Assembly: GCF_030272615.1 (NCBI RefSeq)
Contig: NC_081414.1
Span: 47,732,501 to 47,796,500 of the forward strand
DNA: 64,000 nt
Origin: Cryptomeria japonica
Lineage: Eukaryota; Streptophyta; Pinopsida; Cupressales; Cupressaceae
Reading direction: 5' to 3'
The position numbers and the translations under genes are program-made. Below, in pieces: positions 55,267 to 64,000 of this stretch. The notes below the pieces were generated by a model. It ran no database searches. It saw only the letters and a program-made list of their open reading frames with translations, and was not told the origin of the DNA. Position 1 is the first letter of the stretch. Every line of letters begins with the position of its first letter.

Positions 55267-56856
55267 TGATGGGATGGGGTTTGGGATAGACTAGCATAGT
55301 CTATGCTCTTGGATCCTTCCCTTCGATCACCTGGTGTTCTCTTCACACCCTAGGGTCTTTAGGACTTCCCTTGCTTGAGGAATCCCCTGACCTTGCCCAA
55401 TCCACCCACCAATGAGTTGCAATGCTACCCCTAAGGTCTCACCTACTCATGAGACCCAAAACCCCTTACTATGGCTAATAAGGGCTTGGCTTGTCCTACT
55501 ACTTCCTAGGTCTTAGTAAGGTTAGGTCAGGTCTATTTCATGGTTTTTCCACCCATTCATGTTCCCCCCAAGAGGTTTCAAGATTCCAACCCCTTACCGA
55601 TTTCACTATTTTGTGTTTTTGCCTTCAAAATAGGGCTACAAGGTTTTTGACCAATTAGGCCTCCTACCCGGTCCTTTAGGGCTCCCTCTCACAAATGATG
55701 CACAAACAACCCAAACTCCCAAAATGGACTACCATTCATTTGGCAAGGGCTCAAGGATTTCTCTAGTTTTGGGCCTCCAAGTGGCCGTACAATGCCTAGG
55801 GCGAAATTTGGGGGTTTTAAGGGTTTTGTGAGGGTTTTTAGGCCTGCCAAGGACACAGTGTAGGTTTGCTACTCTTGCCACCTTGTTTGGATTGGTGGGG
55901 GATCCTCCTTCACACCAGTGGTAATTCACATACTCCTCTACACCTCCTCCAAAGGGTGCACTCTCCTCTGACCAACCTTGCTCTCCAAGACCTCTGCACC
56001 AACTACCATTCCTAACCGGGCACTGTCCAGTCTCGCCTAGGAGTGGCTAAATGGTTGGCTTCCCTGCATTTTCAAAGGCCCTGATTGCATTGCATTATAG
56101 TACAAGGTCTGTACTCTCATTCCCCATGGTTTCATGGTGATTCCATAATAGGGAATGGAGTCATGATTCCATTTGCATAAACAAGTCCAAAACTGGACAG
56201 TGAGAAGACAACTTACAAAATATTTACAAGCATACCACACTTACAAACCAAAACCTAATCTAATTTCTCAAAATGAAAGTATTTACACCATAGAAGAAAC
56301 TCCACATAGTTTTGCATGTAAATCAATCCATTAACTTTCTTGGTTGCTTCATTCAAATTGATTGGTGACCAACAAAACAGTCACTATCAAGCTTTTCTTA
56401 CTTGGGCCGTACAACAATGATTAACCCCCCATATTTTAGGGTTTGAAACATCTTATACTACCTAGACCTCATTCGGTGTGCCAAAATTAGGGCTCTCCAT
56501 GCTCAATAAGGGTCTTTGACCTTTTGGGTGGAAAAGTTGCTTGACAACTTTCAAAAGTTGTCATGCAACTTTTGCATCTTTTGAGCAACTTTGCCATTGT
56601 TGCTTTTCATGACTCCTAGGCCTATTTTGGGCTATCCTAAGGACATAAACATGCCAATAATTCCTAACACACATCCATGGCACACTCAACCTCTCCTGCA
56701 CAAGAAATCACAACAAAACCCTAAGGACCTAAAGCTAGGACCTAGTCAAGAAAAAATGAGCTCATGGCTCTTATTACATATACAATGGCTTCAAAAGAAG
56801 CATAACACCAAAAAAACAAAGAAGGAGGATGATCTTGGAAAGGTGCTCCTACACTA
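55267..56856 (-). repeat. 5' LTR of E4 (1590 bp)
   Basis: Same sequence as the 3' LTR without S1. Its outer edge reads CACTA where the other has CACCA, so the first base pair step TG on the minus strand has become TA. The ATGAT duplication on both sides fixes the edges. Confidence 0.94.
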
Positions 56857-56861
56857 ATGAT

Positions 56862-58860
56862 GTATCGGTAGAAGGGAAAGGATGTGTGGAACAAGTGGAT
56901 GAGGAATGAAGGCTTATGATTGTGAAAAGAAGTGAAAGTAGGATAGCATGATGGAGACTTAGGATCAACAAGTATGCTTTTTGACTTGCAATTGTAGAAC
57001 TTTTGCCCCCAGTTATTTTGATATTAGGGGAGATCATCTCCTGTTCTTTTTCTTTCATAGGATTTTTTATTTTTGACCTTGATTTTTGCAGAGTCCAATA
57101 GCTTTTGATTTTGATTTGAACTAAAGGACTTCTCTTTATTTTTCACTTTTAGATTTTTCTATTCAAAGCTTGATTTTTGATCCCCAATGAGTAAGGGCTT
57201 TTGTAATTCTTGTTGATCCAAGTCTAGGAGCGGAGTGGAAATGGAATGAGTGGATTATATGGTAAGGCTATAGGAGTTATCAAGAGGGTTGGCGATGCTC
57301 TCAATAGATTCTTCACTGGAACCACTCTTAAGACTATTGGTATCAAGAGATGCTTGTACCACTAGAGGAGATTTTCATTTAGACTTAGTAACCACAACAC
57401 TAGGTGGTTCACTCCCAATTCCTTGGTCTTGCATATTGCTTATAGACTATTCCTGTTGACTGAATGTCTTAGGAGATAGTTTGAGTTGATCAACTTGAAA
57501 GATATACTCACCACATCCTAGGTCTTTAATCTTGAACTTTTCTTTGATCTCTGTTTGTTTGGATGTAGAAGCTTTCAAGGATTTTGGATCCACATATGTT
57601 GAAGATGGAACAACTTATTGATTGACTGGTATTGTTATTTATGATCTAGGTCACAGATTGTTGCAATATATGAATGGATTTGGGTCAGCCTTGACGCTCA
57701 CTTCAACTCCATTGTGCAGAAAATTGATGCATCGATGATATGTAGATGGTATTGCACTCATATCATGAATCCATGGACATCCTAGAAATATGTTGTATGT
57801 GAGATCCAGGTCAAGAACTTGACAAACCACATCCTTTGTAATTGGCCCAACTCTAAGGGGCAAGGTGATTGTGCCCTTGGATGAACGCTCTTCATCATCA
57901 TATGCCTTGATGGTAATTTTGTTTGTAGCATTCATAGCTTTATCTGAATATCCCAATTGTATTATTGTGTTCAAAGTACATATGTTTAGACTAGCTCCTC
58001 CATCTACTAGGACTCGTTTTATTTGATGCTTGGGTAGGAAGGCTTCAATATGTAAAGGTGCATTATGTAGTTGGCTCATGGAGGAGTAGTTAGCTTCTAT
58101 GAATGTAAGGGAGTGTGGAACAAAAAGGTATCCCACCATGGCTTGAAACTAGTCCACGTTTAGATCAGTAGGAACAAAAGTGTCTCTCAAGATTTTGTCA
58201 AGAATGGCTTTATGTGTGAGGGATATGCGTAAGATCTCGAGGATGGAGATAAGTGCGGGTGTCTTCCCTAATTGTTGTACAAGGTCATACTCAGGTTTGG
58301 TTCATGAGGAAGCAGTGTTTTTAGCTGGAGCACCTTGTAAGGTGAATTTACCTCGACAAGTTGTGACATTACATTCAGAGGTAGGTTCAAAAGATGATCC
58401 AATGCCTTTTAGGACAATCTTGGGTCTTTGGGCATAATTTTTGAGTGTTTTGTCCTTGATGATAATGGTAGAGACATAATTGTCCATTGAAATGTGATTG
58501 ACAGTTGAATCATAGTTATATGATGCTCTAGTATAGTTGGTTTGCTCATATGTGGCTTTAGCTTTTCCTTTGTCATGTTTTGGGAATGGTTCTTTAAACA
58601 TTTCATGTTCTTGATTGGATGAGTGTCCTTCAATCTCAATGTCACCTCTATCAATAAGATCTTGTATGATGTTCTTCAGTCGATGACAATTTCCTATTTT
58701 ATGACCTTTGCTCTTATGAAATTCACAATACTCATCGGCATTCCACCAATTTGGTTTGACCTTTGGCTCATATGGAGGCAGATCTGGAATTGTTATTATT
58801 TTGTTTGTCACTAGCTTCTTGAAAACTGATTGTAGTGGTTCTCTCAATGGGGTATACTTC
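56862..58860 (-). pseudogene. E3 zinc knuckle, protease and post-protease region
   Basis: 58847-58302 carries CEFHKSKGHKIGNCHRLKN, the Tat/Athila-type zinc knuckle followed by IIQDLIDRGDIEI. The protease at 58139-57651 has KRVLVDGGASLNICTL (D-G-G variant, as usual in this lineage) and YNIFLGCPWIHDM. Beyond it a Ser/Lys-rich linker (KIKDLGCGEYIFQVDQL) reaches 56862 with few stops and ends at the E4 target site. RT should follow but is missing. Confidence 0.88.
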
Positions 58861-58880
58861 CTTCGTGACTTTGAAGTTGT

Positions 58881-60572
58881 TTAAGTATTCACTTGATTGT
58901 ATATAGAGCTTGATCTGGAAAAAACAATTTTGGGTTGTACTGTATTGGCATCAACAACACCATCATTGACTGTGTTCTTGTTTTTATTCCAAAATCTTGG
59001 CTTGTCTTTTCCTTTAAAGTCCTCTTTGTTTTTTTTTGAATATTTTGACAATGCCTTGTTCATTTAGGACCTTCTCTATTGCTAAGCCTTTTTCAATGAC
59101 GTCCTTGAAAGTGGACAAACAAGCTTTTCTTAGATCATAACTAATTTCTCTATGGACATTCTGGGTGAACATCTCTACCATTTGTTTTTTTGGAATTTTG
59201 CAAGAGCATATGCTGGCTAGATTTCTCCATCTTTATAAAAATGATGAAAAAGATTCTCCATCCTTTTTTTTGGTGTACAGAAAGTAGTGATTGATATGTT
59301 TGTCTCTATGTTGTATGAGAAATGTTGGATAAATGCTTCTACTAAGTCACCCCATGACTTAATTCCAAGTGGAAGTTGGGAGAACCATTTCATAGCTTGA
59401 TCACCTAAGCTCTGTGGGAATAATCTCATCAAATATGTCTCTTCTGCTGCTACCTCAATGCAAGCTATGAAAAATTGTCTTATATGTGCCTTAGGATCCC
59501 CTTTTCCTCTGTACTTATCAAACTTAGGTGTCACAAAAAGTGTAGGAAAAGGAGACATTGGAATGCTTTTGTTAAATGGATAGGAACATATGTTTCTCAT
59601 TGTGTAAGTTGGCTTCGGTGTATTTATGTCTTCCATTTTCTTTTGTAAGTCCTTAATTTTCTATTCCAAATTTTTCTTAGGTGGAGATCAACTTCTTAGA
59701 CCATATACCATGCCTGAGGCACCAAGTGGAGGAGGGGCATGTTGCATATATGGACAATATTGATCATACACATGTTCATATGGAGGTCTATAGTGATGCT
59801 GCGTATAGGGACCACTTGGTATAGAGTCATGATGAGGAATAGAATATTTGTTTTGTCCATGTATACCATACTCTATAGGTATGTCATGAGTTTTTTCTAA
59901 TGTGTTGCCCCCAAATTTGACATGGGGTTTCCTTGTGTCCAAATTTTGATCATGCCTTTGGATATCCAATTGCTTTGGTGGTTAGTCCTTAGCATTGGTA
60001 TGTGATTGAGTATATTTTTCTACATAAGACCTCCATAATGGTTTGTGAAAGTGAGTATCATATGTTTGACCATGTGTGTATGGGACCTCAGGTTTTTGAA
60101 ACAAAGATGATGGTGATTCAGGCACCATATGTGGTCCTCTATTGCCTCCACTATTAGGCCTCCTTTGATCCATGTTGAGGTGAGGTTGTTGCAAATGTCA
60201 ATTTTCCATTATTTGAGACATGTCAAATGCATGAGGGATCTTGGCTCCACTTTGTGCCATCACTTGTAAGAAGTATTGTCTATCTCTCATTATTTCCTCA
60301 ACCAATCGATTGAAACGGGGATTCATAATGGAGTCTTCCACTTTTGCTGAATGTACTGAAATGTTGTCCATATTGTCATTGTGTGTAACATTGTTGTTTA
60401 TAGTGTCCATGTTCTTAACATTTGGAATGTTTTTGTAGGAATCCATGTTAGATAATGTGGTATAATCATAATTGAAAAAGACATCATTATCATACTCATA
60501 GGAACTCATGTTTGTGGACTCTTGAGCCTCTTTAGCTTCTCTCCTAGATTTTTGGGAACGGGTTTCAACCAT
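58881..60572 (-). pseudogene. E3 gag
   Basis: ATG at 60572 (MVETRSQKSRREAKEAQES). A long Asn/His/Pro-rich N-terminal region with isolated stops is followed by the retrotransposon gag domain (59636-59217: FDKYRGKGDPKAHIRQF, LFPQSLGDQAMKWFSQLP, SWGDLVEAFIQHF). The region 59216-58881 is frameshifted and Lys-rich. A large N-terminal extension before the gag domain is seen in other Tat-lineage elements. Confidence 0.88.
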
Positions 60573-63112
60573 GAACTAGGTCTTGACCAAGATGTGAGAG
60601 GCTAGATGAAAATGGAAAGAGTATGGAAGACCAAGAGTTGGATGGAATGTAAATGAACCTGAGGTGTACTTGCAATGTCCAAAGTGTAAGACCAAGTATG
60701 TATGTAGTAGAGTAGGTGTAGCTTCCAAAGAGATGACAGTTTCTCTTGATGAGGTAAGTTGACCTTGACTCTAAGTAAGACCAAATGAGACCCAAAGGTG
60801 ATAGACCTTGATGAGGGACCACTTAGCAAAATGTTCTTGTATGTAGTGTGTTGACAAAGCAAGATGAGGACAAGCAAGTGACCTTTTGACTCAATTTTAG
60901 ACAAATGTGAATGTAATGTAAGGTGTAAAGAAATGATTAACTTTGTGAGACCCAAAGGTAGGCTGAATGCTAGATGAAAATCTAGAGAAATAACTTAGGA
61001 AGCTCAAGAATTCTAAAACTGATTGCTCTTGTTTGTTGGATTGTAAATTTTTCCAATTTGTGAAGTTGTTTGTTGTGACCAAATCTGAATTTTTTTGACT
61101 TTTTTTTCATGACAAGATGACATAATGTTGATGAGGACTCAATGTTTGCAAGTGTTTAGACTCAAAATGACTCAAAGAAAGTGTGTTGTTTGATGTAAAA
61201 AATGTTTTGCATACACCTGAAGACACAAAAGACACAATTTTTTGATGTTTGATATTGAATGTTTGATTGTTCAAAATAAGACAAGCACAATTCCTATGGT
61301 TGGCCAAGACAATAGTTGTTGATCCCACATGGGGTTTTCCTCAAGGCTACACTATTCAAAGCGGATACTTAGATGCTTGACCCCACTGGCTCCACCCTCA
61401 ACACTCAATTCTCCAGGGCAGCCAAGCATCAGACCCCACGAAAACTCCCCATGGCAAACTTTGTATCTCTACTAAGAATCATATGTGTGTGGGTTGCTCT
61501 AGAGGTCCGACCTCTTGACCCAATAACTAGAAGGATTTTGGCTTTCTAAAACAAAAAGGTGCTAGTAAGGGCATCCACTTGTGTGGCCATACATGCGACA
61601 CTTTCAACTCTGTAGATATAGAAAGCTCCTAGCCAGTAGGGGTTACGCCCTACAAATGATTAAATAAATTTGATCAAACGGGTTTATGGGGAGACATAGT
61701 GTCGGTATGAACTAATTAGCACACGTTACCCATGGTTTTCACCATGGATATAGTTGTTTATAGTGGTTCGGAAGAGGATGGCTTTTCCTCGCTACCACTT
61801 GGGTCATTCTCTCCTCACTAGTAGTCCTAATGACCACACGGGGAGACAAACCCTCTAAAGATGAAACAAAAAGAGCCTATTGCCCAAGACACAAAAGACA
61901 CTGGTTCAATTTTAGTGCACCAATTGAAGTGTTTGCTAATCTATGAAAACAAGGCACACAATGAAAGATAAAAAACCCTTTCCAAGGTCCTACAACAAAG
62001 ATCTATTAGTAGTTTGGATTGTTTCAAATGATCACCCCTCCTGCAAGCACACAAGTTAGGTCAATTTTAGATCCAAAAGACTGTGAAATATGGGCCTTCA
62101 ATAATGCACTTTTTTTTTACCAATTCAAAGATCTGATTCATCACAAAAAAATACCACCTGTAAAATTTTAAGAAATTTCTAGAAATATAAGAAAATCCAA
62201 AAAATTTGCTAATTTGCTCCAAAAATTAATTTTTAATGAAAAATCATAAAAAATTCATATAAAATTCAAAATTGATCCAAAAAATATGAAATTTTTACTG
62301 GACACTTCTGATTATCTTTTAAACTAGCATAAAAAAATATCTGTAAAAAATCCAAGTAGTTTGTGAGATATGAGCAAAATAATGCAAAACCCTAATTTTC
62401 AAAGATCCGATTTTTTAGGAATGATTTTGCATCAAATTTAAAATAAAAAAGAACAGATCCTGTGTATAATTCTGAGCGATTTCCAAAAATGTAAGAAAAT
62501 CCGAAACATTCGCTAATTTTCTCTCAAAATTAATTTTTTATGAAAATACATAAAAAAATCATAGAAACTTCAAATATGCTCCACAAAATCTGAATTTTTA
62601 CTGAGCACCTCTGATAATGTTATTGACCTGCAAACAAAATTTAATGCCACAATTTAAAGTCATTTGTGAGATTTGATCAAAATAATGAAAAACCCTAATT
62701 TTTAAAGATCCAATTTTTTAGGAATTATTTTGCATCAAAATTAAAATCACAAAGAATAGATCATGTGTATAAATTAGAGAGATTTCCCAAAATATAAGAA
62801 AATCCAACAAATTCGCTCTTTACTCTTAGAATAATTTTTTTAATGAAAATTCATAAAAAAATCATAGAAAATTAAAATATGCTCCAATAGATCTAAATTT
62901 TGGTTTGAGAGCTCTTGATGCTGTCTTCAACCTTCCAAAAACATTTGGTGCAAAATTTCCAAACCGTTTGTGAGATCAGATCAAATCTCTCCAAGATCTT
63001 GATTTTGCGTACAAAACCCTAGCTGCACAAGGTTATTCTCCAAATTGTTTTACAAAACAACAATATAGGGTTAGAAAAACTTGCAAAAAACATAGATCTA
63101 ATAAAAATCCAT
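60573..63112 (-). other. E3 5' leader
   Basis: About 2.5 kb between the primer site and the gag start with no supported ORF. It holds the triple tandem repeat at 62127-62990. 61320-61860 is G/C-richer and contains short palindromes such as CCATGGTTTTCACCATGG (61731-61748). Long untranslated leaders are usual in Tat elements. Confidence 0.6.
62127..62990. repeat. Triple tandem repeat in E3 leader
   Basis: Three diverged units starting at 62127, 62401 and 62704 (AAAGATCNGATT), about 275-305 bp each. Each contains AATTAATTTTT, an ATAAGAAAATCC box and, at the end, AAAACCCTAATTTT. Very AT-rich, no ORF. Confidence 0.85.
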
Positions 63113-63130
63113 GTCCCATGGGGTGTGCCA
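63113..63130 (-). other. Primer binding site of E3
   Basis: Minus strand TGGCACACCCCATGGGAC, three bases from the LTR. It is not the tRNA(Met) type used by all other elements here; it resembles the TGGCGACTC...GGGGA sites of Tat/Ogre elements but is divergent. Confidence 0.7.
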
Positions 63131-63133
63131 AAA

Positions 63134-63869
63134 TGTTTATGGTGAAAATGGATAAAAATAATATTGAAAGACTAAATAGATTCAACCACAAAACCCTAGC
63201 CTAACAACAACAAAGATCCACCATAACATATGAAGATTACCTAAGACAATGCAAATCAAATGAAATCACAAAGATTATACCATCACATGTCCAATAGGGT
63301 TTGGATCTCCATTCTTCCTATCTCCATTGATCTTGCTTGATATATTTGCTCTCAGATTTTATGTGTGCACAAGAGCTCAACAAAGAACGAAAATGTGGTT
63401 GCAAGTAGGATCACATATGCAAGTTTGAAAGCGCAATGTAGTCAAGAAGTCAACTGATTAGGGTTGATAATGAAGGAAGCATCTCCTTATATAGAAGACA
63501 CTATAAGAAATGGAGGGATAAGATTGAGAGGTGTAAAAGATAAATGGTCGGCTATGATTAGAGGGCAGGTAAAGAAAATAAGAAAATAATGAGAGGGTAG
63601 GTAGTGTAGGAATTAAGAGATGAATGACATGTGTCATGGGTAGAAAAGGTTAATGAATTAATTAATTAAATAAAGATTCATTTAATTAATAGAGGAAGTG
63701 GGATTAATTAAATAAATAAGATATTTATTTAATTTAGAAAAAGGATAATTTAAATAAATAAAAGTATTTATTTAAATGACAAATAAGGCTAGAAGAGGAT
63801 AAATGAATTAATTAAATAAATAAAAATATATTTAATTAATAATTAGACTGGACATTTTAGGTGTCTACA
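63134..63869 (-). repeat. 5' LTR of E3 (736 bp)
   Basis: TGTTTATGGTG to GGTGTCTACA on the plus strand, followed by CTTTG. TATA box (CTATATAAGGAG, minus strand) near 63484-63496. Confidence 0.95.
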
Positions 63870-63874
63870 CTTTG

Positions 63875-64000
63875 TGTTATCATGGTAATTTGGTTGGAGA
63901 CATAATTTCCCTTGATATTCATGGTTATGTGGATTTAGACTGGGAAGGTGATATTGATAGCAAAAGATCAACTAGTGCTTATGTGTTTACTTTTTTTGGT
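63875..64000 (+). pseudogene. C1 pol, RNase H (right piece)
   Basis: CYHGNLVGDIISLDIHGY, then DIDSKRSTSAYVFTFFG, the copia RNase H following directly on the piece ending at 36290. Runs off the window. Confidence 0.9.

Larger units (their letters stand above)
41164..56856 (-). mobile_element. E4: chromovirus (Ty3/gypsy with chromodomain), target duplication ATGAT
   Basis: ATGAT at 41159-41163 and 56857-56861. 5' LTR on the right, 3' LTR on the left, primer site and polypurine tract in the expected places. Gag, PR, RT, RNase H, IN and a C-terminal chromodomain are all readable with few stops. Interrupted by E6 between the zinc knuckle and the protease, and by S1 in the 3' LTR. It was probably autonomous when inserted. 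Confidence 0.95.
36291..63869 (-). mobile_element. E3: Tat-type gypsy element, target duplication CTTTG
   Basis: LTRs 36291-37072 and 63134-63869 with CTTTG at 36286-36290 and 63870-63874. The minus-strand LTR begins TGTAGACACC. The primer site left of the right LTR and the purine tract right of the left LTR set the direction leftwards. Contents in order of transcription: long leader with tandem repeats, gag, protease, then (after the E4 insertion) only the integrase C-terminus, then a region with an antisense plant-mobile-domain ORF. No RT is visible, so it is probably a non-autonomous deletion form. Confidence 0.95.
15811..64000 (+). mobile_element. C1: host copia element, split in three and running off the window
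   Basis: The 5' LTR, primer site and gag-pol are on the plus strand. Coding sequence is interrupted at 19180 by E2 and resumes at 35915 after the AAGAA duplication. It is interrupted again at 36290 by E3 and resumes at 63875 after the CTTTG duplication. Rejoined, the frame reads EYSLCYHG across the E3 site, exactly as in the related element E6. C1 is the same family as E6 (about 0.9-kb LTR, same gag) but much more decayed. Its 3' end is outside the window. Confidence 0.93.

Overview
This is a plant nuclear window made almost entirely of LTR retrotransposons stacked inside one another. I see no intact host gene, rRNA, tRNA or CRISPR array. The nested Ty1/copia and Ty3/gypsy elements, AT-rich spacers and heavy decay suggest a large, repeat-rich seed-plant genome. 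A gymnosperm, probably a conifer, is my guess; it is inferred from style, not from a diagnostic gene.

Left part (1-15810). The 3' end of a SIRE-like copia element (C0, 1 to about 1824) abuts a broken copy of an ORF family I do not recognise. The order is an N-terminal module on the minus strand (1825-2994), an array of degenerate hairpins (3010-3562), then a C-terminal module on the plus strand (3545-4675). A decayed minus-strand copia element (C2, about 5740-10095) follows, then a second hairpin array (10350-10545), a second C-terminal module (about 12050-13220), a 304-bp TRIM element with 78-bp LTRs (13979-14282) and scraps of another minus-strand copia.

Right part (15811-64000). A plus-strand copia, C1, starts at 15811 and is still running at the window end. 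Two large minus-strand gypsy elements split it. E2 (19181-35909, target duplication AAGAA) keeps only a gag-start/integrase fusion. It surrounds a third member of the unrecognised ORF family (21259-31541), which is itself split by a plus-strand SIRE-like copia, C4 (22520-29167, GTTTT). E3 (36291-63869, CTTTG) is a Tat-type gypsy with gag and protease, no visible reverse transcriptase, and an antisense ORF resembling the plant mobile domain. E3 is split by the chromovirus E4 (41164-56856, ATGAT). E4 holds a near-intact copia, E6 (47933-53952, GGATC), inside its gag-pol and a solo LTR, S1 (42689-44477, GATTC), inside its 3' LTR. All six insertions have perfect 5-bp target duplications, so the order of events can be read directly: C1, then E2 then C4 on one side, and E3 then E4 then E6/S1 on the other.

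The most unusual content is (i) the unrecognised ORF family, whose three copies align with one another but with nothing I can name; (ii) tandem arrays of hairpin units whose arms change in matched pairs, lying upstream of members of that family; (iii) an 11-unit covarying hairpin minisatellite just upstream of the antisense plant-mobile-domain ORF in E3; and (iv) an in-frame stop at the same codon in two copia relatives, C1 and E6.
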